Positions 44,924 through 55,756 of a DNA stretch of 64,000 bases are shown one piece after another. The stretch is from Hippopus hippopus (lineage: Eukaryota; Mollusca; Bivalvia; Cardiida; Cardiidae): the NCBI GenBank assembly GCA_946811185.2, contig OX328096.1, forward strand, positions 48,870,252 through 48,934,251. Direction: 5' to 3'. The translations under genes were made by a program, and so were the position numbers. Position 1 is the stretch's first letter; each line of letters begins with the position of its first letter. The notes beneath the pieces are model-generated. The model was given only the letters and a program-made list of their open reading frames with translations. It was not told where the DNA came from and did not search any database.

Positions 44924-45813
44924 GGAACATTTAAGGAAAAGGACAGGGATGGTGATGAATTTTGTTTTGCAAATTGATAGGCAGTGCATAGATTATGGGG
45001 GAAAAAGAGACACAACTCATCACTAGATATTTCTGCTTGTTTTTTGAAGTCTTGAGAACATTTTTACAGCAGAATGTATCAATATTCAAATATTCTTTTG
45101 GAGAGCTTTTCTATACTGTGACATATGTTCCTGTGGCTAGAGATTCAATGAGGCTTGTTGCTGTACAAAGTTTCAGCCAAAATAACTTTAACTTTGTACT
45201 ATTTTGAACTTAACTACAGGCGGAAAATACAATTTTGCTTATTTGGTTTCTCAAATTCTATGAAACATGACAAATAAGTAAGATACAAGTTTGTAGAGCT
45301 ACCAGGAAACAAGATTTATACCAGAGGAGTCACCACCCTAAACCTAGTCATTTCATTGCTTATACTAATCTGTGTTTTCCCATTACCATACTGGCTATCT
45401 TTACATTATTTTACTATAATTATAGTATAAGTGATGTGAAAAAGAAAGAAAGGAAAAAGCCATTTTAAATGATATTGAAAGCATTCACTGTAAAAAGAAC
45501 AGTTTATTGTTAAAAATGGCTTCTTTTTTAAAAATCTTTTTAGTGTCCACTGTGAAAAAGTCTTACTTGTATAGTAATGGGTCTCTAACCATAGATGTTT
45601 TTAGTTAGATCCATAAAAAAGGGCAGAGCACAGACAAAAAGGTAACATTTCTTTCCAGTTCAATTAACCAACCAAAAAATAGAAGTCTATGTTTATTTCA
45701 TGTTATTTTATTTCATTGATTTTCGGCTCCAGCAGCCAAGGTTCAAAGGTCAAAAGTTAATAAACATTTCTTATGTACTAATTACTCAGGCGAGCACTCC
45801 CTTGTGTACTCAG
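44924..45813. other. Intron, nothing recognised
   Basis: No repeat recognised before the acceptor of exon n. Confidence 0.5.
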
Positions 45814-46048
45814 GTATTACTTAAAGAACAATATGAGCACAGAGCCCTTGGTGCCAGATGAGCTGATGAGTGACCTGATCAAGGAAGCCCAGATACATTT
45901 AACCCAGTTAAACACCCTGGAGGTTGCATCCCAGCTGACCTTAGAGGATTTTAAAGTGTTTAAGGAGATACAGGACACAGAGTACATAGACGAGATTTTT
46001 AAACTGAAGTCAAAGTATGGATGTCCAAATTTGGACAAATTTTCAGAT
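45814..46048 (+). CDS. RAPGEF2: RAPGEF exon n: start of CDC25/RasGEF domain
   Basis: 235 bases, phase 2 to 0, residues 663-741. YYLKNNMSTEPLVPDELM, then LTQLNTLEVASQLTLEDF and IQDTEYIDEIFKLKSKYG. The segment VASQLTLEDFKVFKEI is the opening helix of the catalytic domain (family VATQLSMRNFELFRNI). An open frame on the minus strand over the same bases is a shadow. Confidence 0.97.
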
Positions 46049-46147
46049 GTAAGTCTTATACGTCTAATTTTTAGAGATTTTGTGTCATTCAAAAAGCACT
46101 AATTACAGCTACTGTGTCTGAGAAATAAATGTGAATTTCCATAATTG

Positions 46148-46324
46148 TTAACCATTTATTGAAAATATGGCGGGAAAAGGAGAAAATGCTGGTAATCAGC
46201 ATTTTCTCCTTTTCAACAATGTTTCAACTGACAAATTTCATCATTTGAGCCACAACTGATTTTTCATCTGAAAATACTTTCAATTTGGACATGTCTTAAA
46301 TTTTGTGGTTTGGTAAAGAGTTAA
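46148..46324 (+). mobile_element. TTAA-MITE, left arm deleted
   Basis: ttaaccatttattgaaaata joins the palindrome (ggcgggaaaaggagaaaatg) directly. The right end tggtaaagagttaa is intact. Confidence 0.9.
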
Positions 46325-46626
46325 TGAATGCAAATGAGTCTCTGTGTTGTTTTTGTCCCATTTTCTATGCTCATTTGAGACTAGTAAGTTGTTAGATAAG
46401 ATTCAAACGTTGAACTAATGGTAGCTGATTTTTTGCATACATAGTACTTGTGTACTTCTATTCATCACATACTGAGATGTTTTATATGTATGTATGAAGA
46501 AACACAGGACTATTTAATGATGCAGGTAGATCCATTCTATGGAGGGCAATCTCAATCCAAACTACCAAATCACATGTATTTACTTGTAGCATGGGAGCAA
46601 TCAATAAAGCTTTGTGTCCATTTCAG

Positions 46627-46726
46627 CTTGTCAATAAGGAGATGTTCTGGGTAGTTACAGAGATATGTAATGAGAGTAATCTAGTCAAGCGTATGAAGAT
46701 TATAAAGCATTTTGTTAAAATAGCAA
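46627..46726 (+). CDS. RAPGEF2: RAPGEF exon o: RasGEF catalytic domain
   Basis: 100 bases, phase 0 to 1, residues 742-775. [20 protein letters not shown] then [11 protein letters not shown] corresponds to the family's [20 protein letters not shown] and MKIIKHFIKIA, the helix pair next to the catalytic hairpin. Acceptor catttcag, donor caagtaagt. Confidence 0.98.
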
Positions 46727-46784
46727 GTAAGTGGAAAAGTTGAATTATTTCATTATATGCATTACTTTGTCCATGATGTTTGAA

Positions 46785-46965
46785 AGCATAATTATGCTGA
46801 AAACAAACTTACTGTTGCCTAAATGATAAGACTTGTCTTTGTTAGGATAGAAAATATTGATGTAAAAGGGGGGAGAAAAAAAAAAAACTGGTTACTGACA
46901 TTTTCACACTTTTCTACAACGTTTTATTTTCTTAGGTACAGGATTGTTTGGTAAAGGCTTGATAT
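46785..46965 (-). mobile_element. TTAA-MITE, degraded
   Basis: ctaaatgataagacttgtct, ggatagaaaatattgatgta and acaggattgtttggtaaagg. The palindrome is decayed. Confidence 0.7.
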
Positions 46966-47200
46966 TTAGCGGTATTGTATCTTCCCAGTGCACAAGGTAG
47001 ATAACATGAGAGAACAAACACATTGTCAGGATGATGGAATATGTTAATTATAGAGACATTTAGTTAAAGATCTGAGTAGGCAATCTGTTGTCAATCAAAT
47101 ATCTACCCATAGACTGCTGAATCGAGACAATCAAATGAGCCTATCATTGTTTAGGGTACATTTGTTGACTTTCAATCAGTGTAGGACAGCTACAGTATTA

Positions 47201-47344
47201 GTTGTATGGTCAGGTGGCAGGGGACTTGGAAACTTGTTAACGGCTGTGGTGAATCATCTCGCCCCGAGCCGAAGGCGAGGTGGCAACATTATTTGCCACA
47301 GCCTTGAACAAGTTTCCGAGTCCCCTGCAACCTGACCGTACAAC
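47201..47344. mobile_element. Foldback element, 144 bp
   Basis: Arms of about 50 bases: gttgtatggtcaggtggcag, gggacttggaaacttgttaa, cggctgtgg against ccacagccttgaacaagttt, ccgagtcccctgcaacctga, ccgtacaac. The centre holds a second small hairpin (ctcgccccgagccgaaggcg then ag). Confidence 0.82.
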
Positions 47345-48361
47345 GAATTTATTATACTGCAACATTCCAATGTGTGTTAAGCGAAATTTCCCTGTTTTAT
47401 GGTCTCAAAAATTGAGTACTCTGACGAAATAGAATTTCCCTTCTGAGTGCTCCAATTCATTGAAAACTGACATCCCTGGGAATCGACATCACTGAAACCT
47501 TGGTAAAATGTGCAGTTTGGTGCATAATCTTGATGATGTCACTGCGATAGACAGTCGTCATATTTTTATTTAAACATGGATTTAAACAGCTTCAAGGTAA
47601 GTAAGTATGAATTTTAATGATTTGTTGTCAAAAGTAAACTACCATTAGTTGCCTCAAATGACCATTAGGTTATCCTTTTAACGTTATGCGCAATGTATGA
47701 GTTTTGACACTTCACAATTTGCTTACCTGATGAAGGGATGGCTCATTTTAACCCCCCCCACCCCCATTGTATTTGTTTTAGAATGACATCCAACGATAAT
47801 ACATGTAAAGGTCTATATTCATTTATTTTCAAAAATAATCCATTCTTTCCGTTTTAATAATAACCATCGAGGGAAACTAGTAATAATATGGTGCAGGCAA
47901 CTCAGTATGTTTATCTTGTGAGTGGCTCATATCTATCGATCGATCGACGCCATTTTGGATGTTGTGTTGAAAGTGTAGTCATGTATACGGGGCTCCCGAG
48001 GGAAACTGCTTTTACGCGGGTTTTGCCAGTGTACATGATATGTGTGTTATCCAATTTATCCAATATTATCCAATCAGATCACGAGAAATTTCTTTGCAGT
48101 ATAATAATTCTGGTCAGGATTGGTTGGCAAGAAATTTTAATATTACCAGTATCTGTTTTCTTATGAGAAAAGATTTATCATTGGCCAAGAAAATAGATCT
48201 GTACCAATCAGAGATCTTGTTTTGGTATATTGGGGGAAATCCCATATAAAATAGTAGATATGCAAGCCCAAAACTTAGGTGATCACAGTAAAAAGGTAAT
48301 CGAAACCCTTTTGGTGAATCCATGGCTTCAGTGTATGTGTTTATCCATTTCTGATTTACAG
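47345..48361. other. Intron, nothing recognised
   Basis: A C-rich run at 47752-47765 and atcgatcgatcg at 47935. No exon before the acceptor of exon p. Confidence 0.5.
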
Positions 48362-48489
48362 GACATTGCAAAGATTGTAAGAATTTTAACTCAATGTGTG
48401 CCATTATCAGTGGTTTGAATCACAGTTCAGTGAGCCGACTGCATAATACATGGGAGAAGTTACCAAGTAAATACAAGAAAATGTATGAG
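48362..48489 (+). CDS. RAPGEF2: RAPGEF exon p: RasGEF catalytic core
   Basis: 128 bases, phase 1 to 0, residues 775-817. [19 protein letters not shown] then [33 protein letters not shown] is the most conserved block of Ras-family exchange factors and includes the Asn in N-x-N-S that shapes the Switch-binding face. A TTAA-MITE begins 36 bases after the donor. Confidence 0.98.
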
Positions 48490-48524
48490 GTAAGCTCGTT
48501 GGTCAATTTCTAACTTTTCATCTC

Positions 48525-48751
48525 TTAACCCTTTACCATACAATCCTGACTTTTAACGACCCTGAGGAAGAGGGTTTTTGAAAACCTTTTGGGAAATGGA
48601 GAAAATGATGGTAACCAGTATTTTCTCCTTTTCCCACAATGTTTTTTTACCATTTCAAAGAAAGATTTCCTAATTTCTGTTAAATTTGGTTTGTCTACAA
48701 ATGCTTTCAATTTAGACTAGTCTAAAATTTTGTTGTGTGGTAAAGTGTTAA
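48525..48751 (+). mobile_element. TTAA-MITE copy, full length
   Basis: 227 bases, TTAACCCTTTACCA to TGGTAAAGTGTTAA. The palindrome has a few mismatches (cttttgggaaatggagaaaa). Confidence 0.93.
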
Positions 48752-49110
48752 ACCCCTAAACAAGTTTGCAGTAAGTGGCCTTGAAAGCCTTCTTATAGAA
48801 TATGGATTATCAACATTACTTTTCCTGGTTATGTTTGGAAGTGGCCTGTAGAGTAGGCATATTGTTGTAGATAGATTGGCTTACAAGATTCTGTGCTAGC
48901 AAGAAGAGGGATGATTGTGGAAAACAAAGGTTCTGAAATTAATTTTGTGAAACAGCACTGAATTATACTTTAGAGTGTCTAATAATTGAAATTTACCTTT
49001 ACAGTCTGTGTAAAATACCTCAAAATAAAAATTTCATGGCTTTTTGTGATAAGACTATCTTACTTACATTACAAGGGTCATAACATATTGATGTCCACTT
49101 TGTTTTTCAG

Positions 49111-49194
49111 GATATGTCAGATTTGATGGACCCCTCAAGAAATATGTCTAAATATAGAAATCTTCTTTCAAGTCAGTATGTTCAGCCACCAATG
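49111..49194 (+). CDS. RAPGEF2: RAPGEF exon q: RasGEF catalytic domain
   Basis: 84 bases, phase 0 to 0, residues 818-845. [19 protein letters not shown] then SSQYVQPPM aligns with the family's DLFDPSRNMAKYRNVL and PP segment. It forms the start of the catalytic hairpin. A TTAA-MITE begins about 16 bases after the donor atggtgaga. Confidence 0.97.
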
Positions 49195-49209
49195 GTGAGA
49201 TAAATTGTT

Positions 49210-49426
49210 TTGAACTCTTTATCAAATGACAAAAATGTAGAATTGTCCCAAATTCAAAGCATCTGCAGATGACACTTTAAATGTGATTCAAATGATGGAT
49301 CTTGTCTTTGATGGGGTAGAAAACATTGTGTGGGAAAAAAAGAGAAAATGCTGGTTTCCCACCACATTTTCAAAAGGCTTCTTCCACAGGGTTGTTAAAA
49401 CTTGAGATTGTATGGTGAAGGATTAA
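49210..49426 (-). mobile_element. TTAA-MITE copy, right palindrome arm deleted
   Basis: ttgaactctttatcaaatga at the left and tatggtgaaggattaa at the right. aaaatgctggtttcccacca skips most of the right arm. It begins 15 bases after the donor of exon q. Confidence 0.88.
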
Positions 49427-49497
49427 TCTGACCTTGGTTTCAACACCTACAATGCTAGGGATGGCAGTTCAGATACTTTTGGGCCAGTGTAGAATGA

Positions 49498-49570
49498 GAT
49501 CAGACAACACTGTCATATTTTGGGTCTATACTGTTGTCTTACCTCGATCTACTGAGATTTAAACTGCAGC
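49498..49570. repeat. GATC-palindrome repeat, copy 6
   Basis: agatcagacaacactgtcat, then atactgttgtcttacctcga: variant stem AGACAACA/TGTTGTCT. Confidence 0.55.
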
Positions 49571-49917
49571 CACATTATGGCAGTTGCGCTTTTTCTCAGA
49601 TTTAAAATATCTATCTTGTTCATTGTGCTTCTGCAGATGATAACTTCTGATAATGTACTGTAGACTACTAAAAGGAAATGTTGCTTATAGAGATGAAATA
49701 TTACTTTCTGTGTCAAAACCTAGCTCACCTGATAGTTCAATGGATACATTTCATTTCTACAAAAGATAGTTATGGAAAGGAAATGTCACAACCTAAAGGA
49801 ACCTATGAGCTCAGCTGGTGTAAAACAAATGTTTGAATCATTTAAAAAAGAAAAAAATTCAGGAGAGCATATTATATTACAATGAAAACTTTTGATTGTG
49901 GTGTATCTATTTTGCAG

Positions 49918-50064
49918 TTGCCATTTTTTCCTGTAGTCAAGAAAGACTTAACCTTCATTGACCTTGGAAATGATTCTAAAGTAGATGGGCTTGTAAACTT
50001 TGAAAAGCTAAGGATGATTGCCAAAGAAATTAGACACATTTGCAATATGTGCTCTCCTAAATAT
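49918..50064 (+). CDS. RAPGEF2: RAPGEF exon r: catalytic domain, conserved end
   Basis: 147 bases, phase 0 to 0, residues 846-894. [19 protein letters not shown], then [20 protein letters not shown]. The P-F-P-x-x-K-K-D-L-T-F motif and [14 protein letters not shown] are near-identical to vertebrate PDZ-GEFs. This is the helical-hairpin element that opens the nucleotide site of Rap. A Helentron-like element starts 290 bases downstream. Confidence 0.98.
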
Positions 50065-50350
50065 GTAAGTACAATACAGATCTACATGTATGTTAAATAA
50101 TCATCTTCTGAAAAAATGCTTATTATAATTCGATTGGTGGTGTTTGTGTGTTGCCTTATTTCTTCCATCATAATGTAGGTTTTAACAAAAGGAATTACCT
50201 ATTTTATTCTTTCAGTTTTTAGCTTTGAATACATTGACAGTTTTTTTTTAAGTTGATATCTACATTAATTCTGCTGTTGACAATGCATACATAATAGAAT
50301 TGGTTGCAGAAACTTTAAAAAAAAATTCTTGTATTGAGCTTACATAACAT

Positions 50351-51685
50351 TTTTAGCTCACCTGAGCACAAAGTGCTGAAGGTGAGCTTTTGTGATCATG
50401 CTGTGTCCGTTGTCTGCCGTCAACTTTTACCTTGTGTACACTCTAGAGGCCACATTTTCAGTCCAATACTCTTGAAACTTAGTCAGAATGTTTACCTTCA
50501 TGATATCTCTCAAGAGTTTGAAAATAGGTCATGTCGGGTCAAAAACTAGGTCACTATGTCAAATCTTAGAAAAACCTTGTGTACGCTCTAGAGGCCACAT
50601 TTTCTATCCAATTTTCTTGAAACCTGGTCAGAATGTTAGTCTTAATGATATCTCAGAGGAGTTTGAAAATGGATCATGTTTGGTCAAAAACTAGGTCAAT
50701 AGGTCAAATCTTAGAAAAACCTTGTGTATGCTCTAAAGGCCACATTTTCAGTCCAATAAATGTGAAAAATGGTCAGAATTGTTGTCTTGATTATATCTCG
50801 GACGAGTTTGAAAATGGGTCATGTCAGGTCAAAAACTAGGTCACTCAGTCAAATCTTAAAAAAACCTCGTGTACGCTCTAGAGGCCACATTTTCAGTCCA
50901 GTACTCTTGAAAGTTGGTCTGAATGTTTGTCCTTATAATATCTGGGACGACTTTGAAAATTGGTAATGTTGGGTCAAAAACTAGGTCAAACCTTAGAAAA
51001 ACCTTGTGTATGGTCCAGAGGCTACAATTTCAGTCCAATTCTCTTGAACGTTGGTCAGAATGTTTGTATTGATGATATCTTGGACGAGTTTGAAAATGGG
51101 TCATGTCTGGTCAAAAATTAGGTCACTAGGTCAAATCCTAAAAAAAGCCTTGTGTATGCTGTAAAGGCCACATTTTCAGTCCAATACATTTGAAAGTTGG
51201 TCAGAATGTTAGTCTTAATCATATGTCAGAAAAGTTTGAGATGGATCATGTCAGGTCAAAAATCAGGTCACTAGGTCAAATCTTAGAAAAACTTTGTGTA
51301 CACTCTAGAGACCACATTTTCAGTCCAATACTCTTGAAAGTTGGTCAGAATGTTTGTCTTGATCATATCTCAGACAAGTTTGAAAATTGGTCATGTGGTG
51401 TGAAAAACTAGGTCACAAGGTCGAATCTTAGAAAAACCTTGTGCACACTCTAGAGGCCACATTTTCAGTCCAATACATTTGATAGTTGGTCAAAATGTTT
51501 GTCTTGATGACATCTCATATGAGTCTAGAGAAAGCTTGTGTACAAGCTAGAGGCCAGATTTTCAGGTCAATAATTTTTGAAAGCTTGTTAGAATGTTTGT
51601 CATAATATCTCGAAAGAGATTCAAAATGGATCATGTTTGGTCAAAAGGCTCAGGTGAGTGACTTCAGGGTTATCATGGCGCTCTT
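50351..51685 (+). mobile_element. Helentron-like element, family 1, copy 2
   Basis: Starts ttttagctcacctgagcaca then aagtgctgaaggtgagct (hairpin). It ends caggtgagtgacttcagggt, tatcatggcgctcttg. Same orientation and nearly the same length (1335 against 1328) as 30996-32323. The 3' hairpin is damaged here. Confidence 0.8.
50420..51545 (+). repeat. Tandem array, 145-base period, copy 2
   Basis: Repeats of the same unit as 31085-32150 (cttgtgtacgctctagaggc; ttggtcagaatgtttgtctt). Staggered 65-73 codon frames are repeat artefacts. Confidence 0.88.
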
Positions 51686-51814
51686 GTCAAACATTCATCA
51701 ACACCACTTTTCTAGGCTTTATTTTGCACATCAAATAATTCAAGATACCTGTGAAACACTTTTATGTAGAGATCTGTTTTCAGTTTTTGTCTAATTCTTA
51801 TTATCTTCCTGCAG

Positions 51815-52046
51815 GATGTAAATACTATGTTCTTGAATACCCCAAGTATGTATGACAGCTCTCAAATATTTGGGGTTGCTACAATCAAGAGAACAAAGAA
51901 TAGACGTGCATCTGTTTTGCCAAATGCTCGCAAAATTTATGAGGAGGCACAAATGACGCGGCGGGTCAAGTCATACTTGAGTAACCTGCCTAGTACAAAA
52001 GATGAGGATAGACTTGCAGAATTGTCTAATTCTTGTGAAGCTTCAA
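51815..52046 (+). CDS. RAPGEF2: RAPGEF exon s: end of catalytic domain
   Basis: 232 bases, phase 0 to 1, residues 895-972. RTKNRRASVLPNARKIYEE, then AQMTRRVKSYLSNLPSTKDE. The SVLPNARKIYEEAQMTRRVK block matches [25 protein letters not shown] of vertebrates. The preceding residues are shorter than in vertebrates and lack the RTRKKKW-type insert. Acceptor cttcctgcag, donor caagtgagt. Confidence 0.96.
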
Positions 52047-52374
52047 GTGAGTAATTTGTGTAATGACCTTAAATAAGCCACCTTTGAATATTTATCAGTA
52101 CTTTACTGTATGGAAGGAATTTTGGACCTCTCAGAAACCTAAAACAAGACAAAATCTGTTAGAAAAGATTTCCCCATTAATTGTCTTGTTTTGTTTACTT
52201 TATTTTTTTTTTGATAAATTGTTAAGAATTGCTAAATTTCATCATAGAAAGTTGTAGGTATGTAATAAAAGGAATATTATGTTGCAATTTGGTTTCATGA
52301 AAGGGGGGATGACTGTCATAGCATAAAATTTTGACAAATCAAATTGCAAATTAATATATGCTTATTACGTGCAG

Positions 52375-52500
52375 GAAATATGTGATCATACCATATTTGG
52401 AATTCTATTTGACACAGATACAGATTTTTTTTCTGTAATGTGTGATATTTTATCCGTATGTGACATGTATTTGTGCAGGAAAATTTTCAGGTATATAACA
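52375..52500 (-). repeat. Dispersed repeat, inverse of 9936-10060
   Basis: gtgtgatattttatccgtat, then gtgacatgtatttgtgcagg and aaaattttcaggtatataac are the inverse of the sequence at 9936. Confidence 0.6.
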
Positions 52501-52683
52501 AAGGTATTTATTAGGCAATGACGGCTTTATAATTCATGTAACATAGTCTCTGAGAAACTTAATCGTAGCATTTGGTACTCAGTCTTTTCCACAACTCTCT
52601 ATAAAAACCTGTTTGTACATTTAGGGAATTACCCGCTTATTTCCCCTTGAACAGATCAATACAAAACAAAGATTTTTTCATTG

Positions 52684-52882
52684 ATAAACCTTTTACCACA
52701 CAGTCTTCAGATTTAACCACCTTTTGAAGAAGGCTTTTGAAAAAATTGTGCGAAACGAGCATTCTCTCCTTTTTCCACAATGTTTATACCCTTTCTAACA
52801 CAATTTCCACCTTTTTTACCACATTTTCATTGGCAAATGGATTCAGGCAATTCAAAAATTGTGTTGTTTGATAAAGAATTAA
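52684..52882 (+). mobile_element. TTAA-MITE copy, palindrome mostly lost
   Basis: Left ataaaccttttaccacacag, centre gcgaaacgagcattctctcc, right ttgataaagaattaa. Confidence 0.82.
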
Positions 52883-52934
52883 GTCTATGTATTATAGCAA
52901 TGCATTAACACTTCAAAATGTTGATAAATTTCAG

Positions 52935-53027
52935 CTAAGAAACTTGAGTCTTCCCAGAATATGAGTTCAGTATCATCTGTTAACCTAGCGGAAAACAAAC
53001 CTCCAGTATACACAGGGCCTAAATTTG
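52935..53027 (+). CDS. RAPGEF2: RAPGEF exon t: start of C-terminal tail
   Basis: 93 bases, phase 1 to 1, residues 972-1003. KKLESSQNMSSVSSVNLAEN then KPPVYTGPKFG. It is Ser/Asn-rich with low conservation, and is supported by phase, splice sites (aatttcag, tttggtaag) and the open frame. Being symmetric (phase 1-1), it could be skipped without a frameshift. Confidence 0.86.
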
Positions 53028-53212
53028 GTAAGAAAATAGCAGCCTTTCTATTTATCCTTTTGGACAAATCTTGTAAATACTACCTATTAATGACTTTTTC
53101 ATCTGGCTGCAGACTACTCTTTGAAAATATTGAGGCAAATGGAGAACACTGTAGATGTCTGCTGAAGACATAGTGAGTAAAAGAGCAAAACTCTTTATCT
53201 GATTAGCCCATT

Positions 53213-53259
53213 TAAGTCACAGCCATTTTGAAAGAGTTTGCAGACACTTTAAGTGTGGC
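53213..53259 (-). mobile_element. TTAA-MITE small fragment
   Basis: agccattttgaaagagtttg then cagacactttaagtgtggct matches the inverted long arm, directly before the next copy. Confidence 0.55.
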
Positions 53260-53484
53260 TTAATCCTTTACCAAATAATCCAAGCTTCTAATGACCCTGA
53301 TGAAAAGGGCTTTTGAAAATATTGTGCAAAAAGGAGAAAATGCTGGTAACCAGCATTTTCTCCTTTCCCACGATGTTTTCTACCCTTCTGAAAACAAATT
53401 CCAATTGTTGAGTCACTTTCATTTTCTTGTCTGCAAATGGTTTCAGTTCGGAGTAGTATAAATTTAGTCCTATGATAAAGAGTT
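53260..53484 (+). mobile_element. TTAA-MITE copy
   Basis: ttaatcctttaccaaataat to tatgataaagagtttgg. The palindrome is nearly intact (loop ATGCTGGTAACCAGCAT). Confidence 0.9.
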
Positions 53485-53631
53485 TGGTAATTTATGGAAT
53501 AAATGTATGAAGGGAAAAAGCATTGTTGAAAAAGGAGGAAATGCTTGCTACCAGCATTTTCTCTTTTTCCCTGTTGTTTTCTAAGATCTTCCCTATGGAT
53601 GTAAAATACTGGATTGTTTGTTTAAGGTTAA
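53485..53631 (-). mobile_element. TTAA-MITE, partial, abutting the previous
   Basis: agcattgttgaaaaaggagg, aaatgcttgctaccagcatt, and ggattgtttgtttaaggtta. The long arm is missing. Confidence 0.78.
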
Positions 53632-53891
53632 TTTTGTGCAGTTGAGTTTTTACTATTATGTTCAGATGATTCTGTTGTATTTCTGTTTAATTTACTGCAT
53701 TTTATTTTTTTCTCAAACTGAATTTCTCCTTCCTTTCTTTCCAATATACATTGGAATCTCATTCATTAAAACTTTCATTCTTTGAATTAGTTTGCAACTT
53801 TCCAGGATTAGACTTTCCTTTATCATTCTTCTGGATTCCTTGTATTTAACTCGTACTCCTCCTGCAGACATTTTTTGCCTTGGACTGGATC

Positions 53892-54935
53892 TTTTTAGCT
53901 CCACTGGCCGAAGGCCAGTGAGCTTATGTCATGGCCAGGTGTCCGTGCGTCCGTTGACTTTTATTTCAAACATCTTCTTCTCTGAAACTACTCATCCAAT
54001 TTTGATGAAACTTCACAGAAATGATCCTCCTATGGTCCTCTTCAGAATTTCTCGAAAGAATTTGATTCTTTCAAAAACTCTGGTTGCCATGGCAACAAAA
54101 CTAAAAAATATTGGAAATCTTTGAAAATCTTCTTGTCTGAAACTGTAAGGCCTAGGGCTACCAAATTTGGCATGTAGACCTCTATCAAGTTTCTTCAAAT
54201 TATAGCCCTGAGGTCAAAATTGGCCCCGCCCCGGGGGTCACAAGTTTTACATGGGCTTATATGGAGAAAACTTTAGAAGAAGCCTCCCTGCACCTAGCCA
54301 TAAGGCCTAGGGCTACCAAATTTTGTATGTGGCTTTATCTCGTGGGCCCCTACCAAGAGTGCCCAAATTATAGCCCTGGGGTCAAATTTGGCCCCACCCC
54401 AGGGGTCACAAGTTTTACATGGGCATATATAAAGAAAACTTTAGAAGTTTCCCTGCACATAGCCATAAGGCCTAGGGCTACCAAATTTTGCATGTGGCTT
54501 TATCTAGTGGGCCTCTACTAAGAGTGCCCAAATTATAGCCCTGGGGTCAAATTTGGCCCCACCCCGGGAGTCACAAGTTTTACATGGGCATATATGATGA
54601 AAACTGTAGAAATTTCCCTGTACTTCGTCATAAAGTCTATGGTTACCAAATTTTGCATGTAGCTTTATCTAGTGGGTCTTTACCAAGAGTGCCCAAATTA
54701 TAGCCCTAGGGTCAAATTTGATCCCACCCCAGGGGTCAGAGGTTTTACATGGGCTTATATAGTGAAAACTTTAGAAATCTTCTTGTTACTGACCATAAGA
54801 CTTAGGGCTACCAATTTTGGTCCTGTTTCAGGGGTCTTATGTTCAAAACCAATTTGCCAAGTATTGTAAAGTGTGGCATGTAGTGGTTTTACTTATTAGC
54901 CAGTGGAGCGATACAGGGCCATTATGGCCCTCTTG
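53892..54935 (+). mobile_element. Helentron-like element, family 2, long copy
   Basis: Starts tttttagctccactggccga then aggccagtgagct (hairpin), then gtgtccgtgcgtccg. It ends gccagtggagcgatacaggg, ccattatggccctcttg: the inverted gctccactggc, a GGGCCAT/ATGGCCC hairpin and CTCTTG. It contains four to five 165-base units missing from 27961-28565. Confidence 0.82.
54146..54830 (+). repeat. Tandem array, about 165-base period
   Basis: taaggcctagggctaccaaa starts at 54146, 54301 and 54466, with diverged starts at 54632 and 54796. Units also share tatagccctggggtcaaatt and ggggtcacaagttttacatg. Confidence 0.9.
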
Positions 54936-55435
54936 TTTTTTTTTTTTAAATTTCGTTTTTAAACAATCTGGCATGAGAGAAATAAATGAAAAAACTCTAC
55001 TATGGCAATTTTTTCAAAATTTATCCATATGCTAAAACTGGATTTATGCTGATTATACATATTGTACAGGGACGTAAGAATTTGAATTGGTGTTAGAGGA
55101 AAAATCAAATTAAAAAAAGAAAGAATCACCTAACAGACTGGTTTTCAGTCTGATCTGAAAACAGAATAACAATCCTACTGTTAACTTTTAAACTGCTGAA
55201 TATTTCAGACATTCCATGCAACTTTTAGGCATTTTTGATCAGTTTAGATCAAGATAAGACTGAACAGGAATCCATGCTTATTGATACATTATTGGACCTT
55301 TCGGCCATCTCAACTATGGAGTTATTTCTACAGACTTGAAATATTCGTATCATTTATTTAGCATTCTCAGAACAATTTAATTTGCTGAGCCTAGCTTCTT
55401 GTGTATTTTAGCTCTTTCTTTATTTTCTGTATTAG
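54936..55435. other. Intron, nothing recognised
   Basis: Poly-T after the element end, and a weak GATC-palindrome piece at 55246-55275. Confidence 0.5.
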
Positions 55436-55656
55436 TTAACTCTTTACCAAACAACAAAATTTTAGACATCACCATATTGAAAGGCCTTGCAGGTGACAAG
55501 TAAAATGTGATTCAAATTGTAGAACTTATCTTTGAAAAGATACAACACTTTATGGGAAAAGGACAAAACTCTGGCTACCAGCATTTTCTCTTTTTCCCAT
55601 GATGGCTTTAAAAAGTTTTCATATTCAGGGTTATTAAAACTTGGGTAAAGGGTTAA
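55436..55656 (-). mobile_element. TTAA-MITE copy
   Basis: TTAACTCTTTACCA to gggtaaagggttaa. The palindrome is worn (aaactctggctaccagcatt). It ends 100 bases before exon u. Confidence 0.9.
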
Positions 55657-55756
55657 GTATTCTTATTTTTTGATGCATTACTTTTGTTTTGTGCATGTTA
55701 TAGTGATTTGTTGCATGCTTGTTTGAAGAATATTTTTGTCTGTTTTACCCAAATAG

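Noticed and set aside
54261..55035. Three plus-strand frames over the 165-base array
   Set aside because: Repeat artefacts of family 2.
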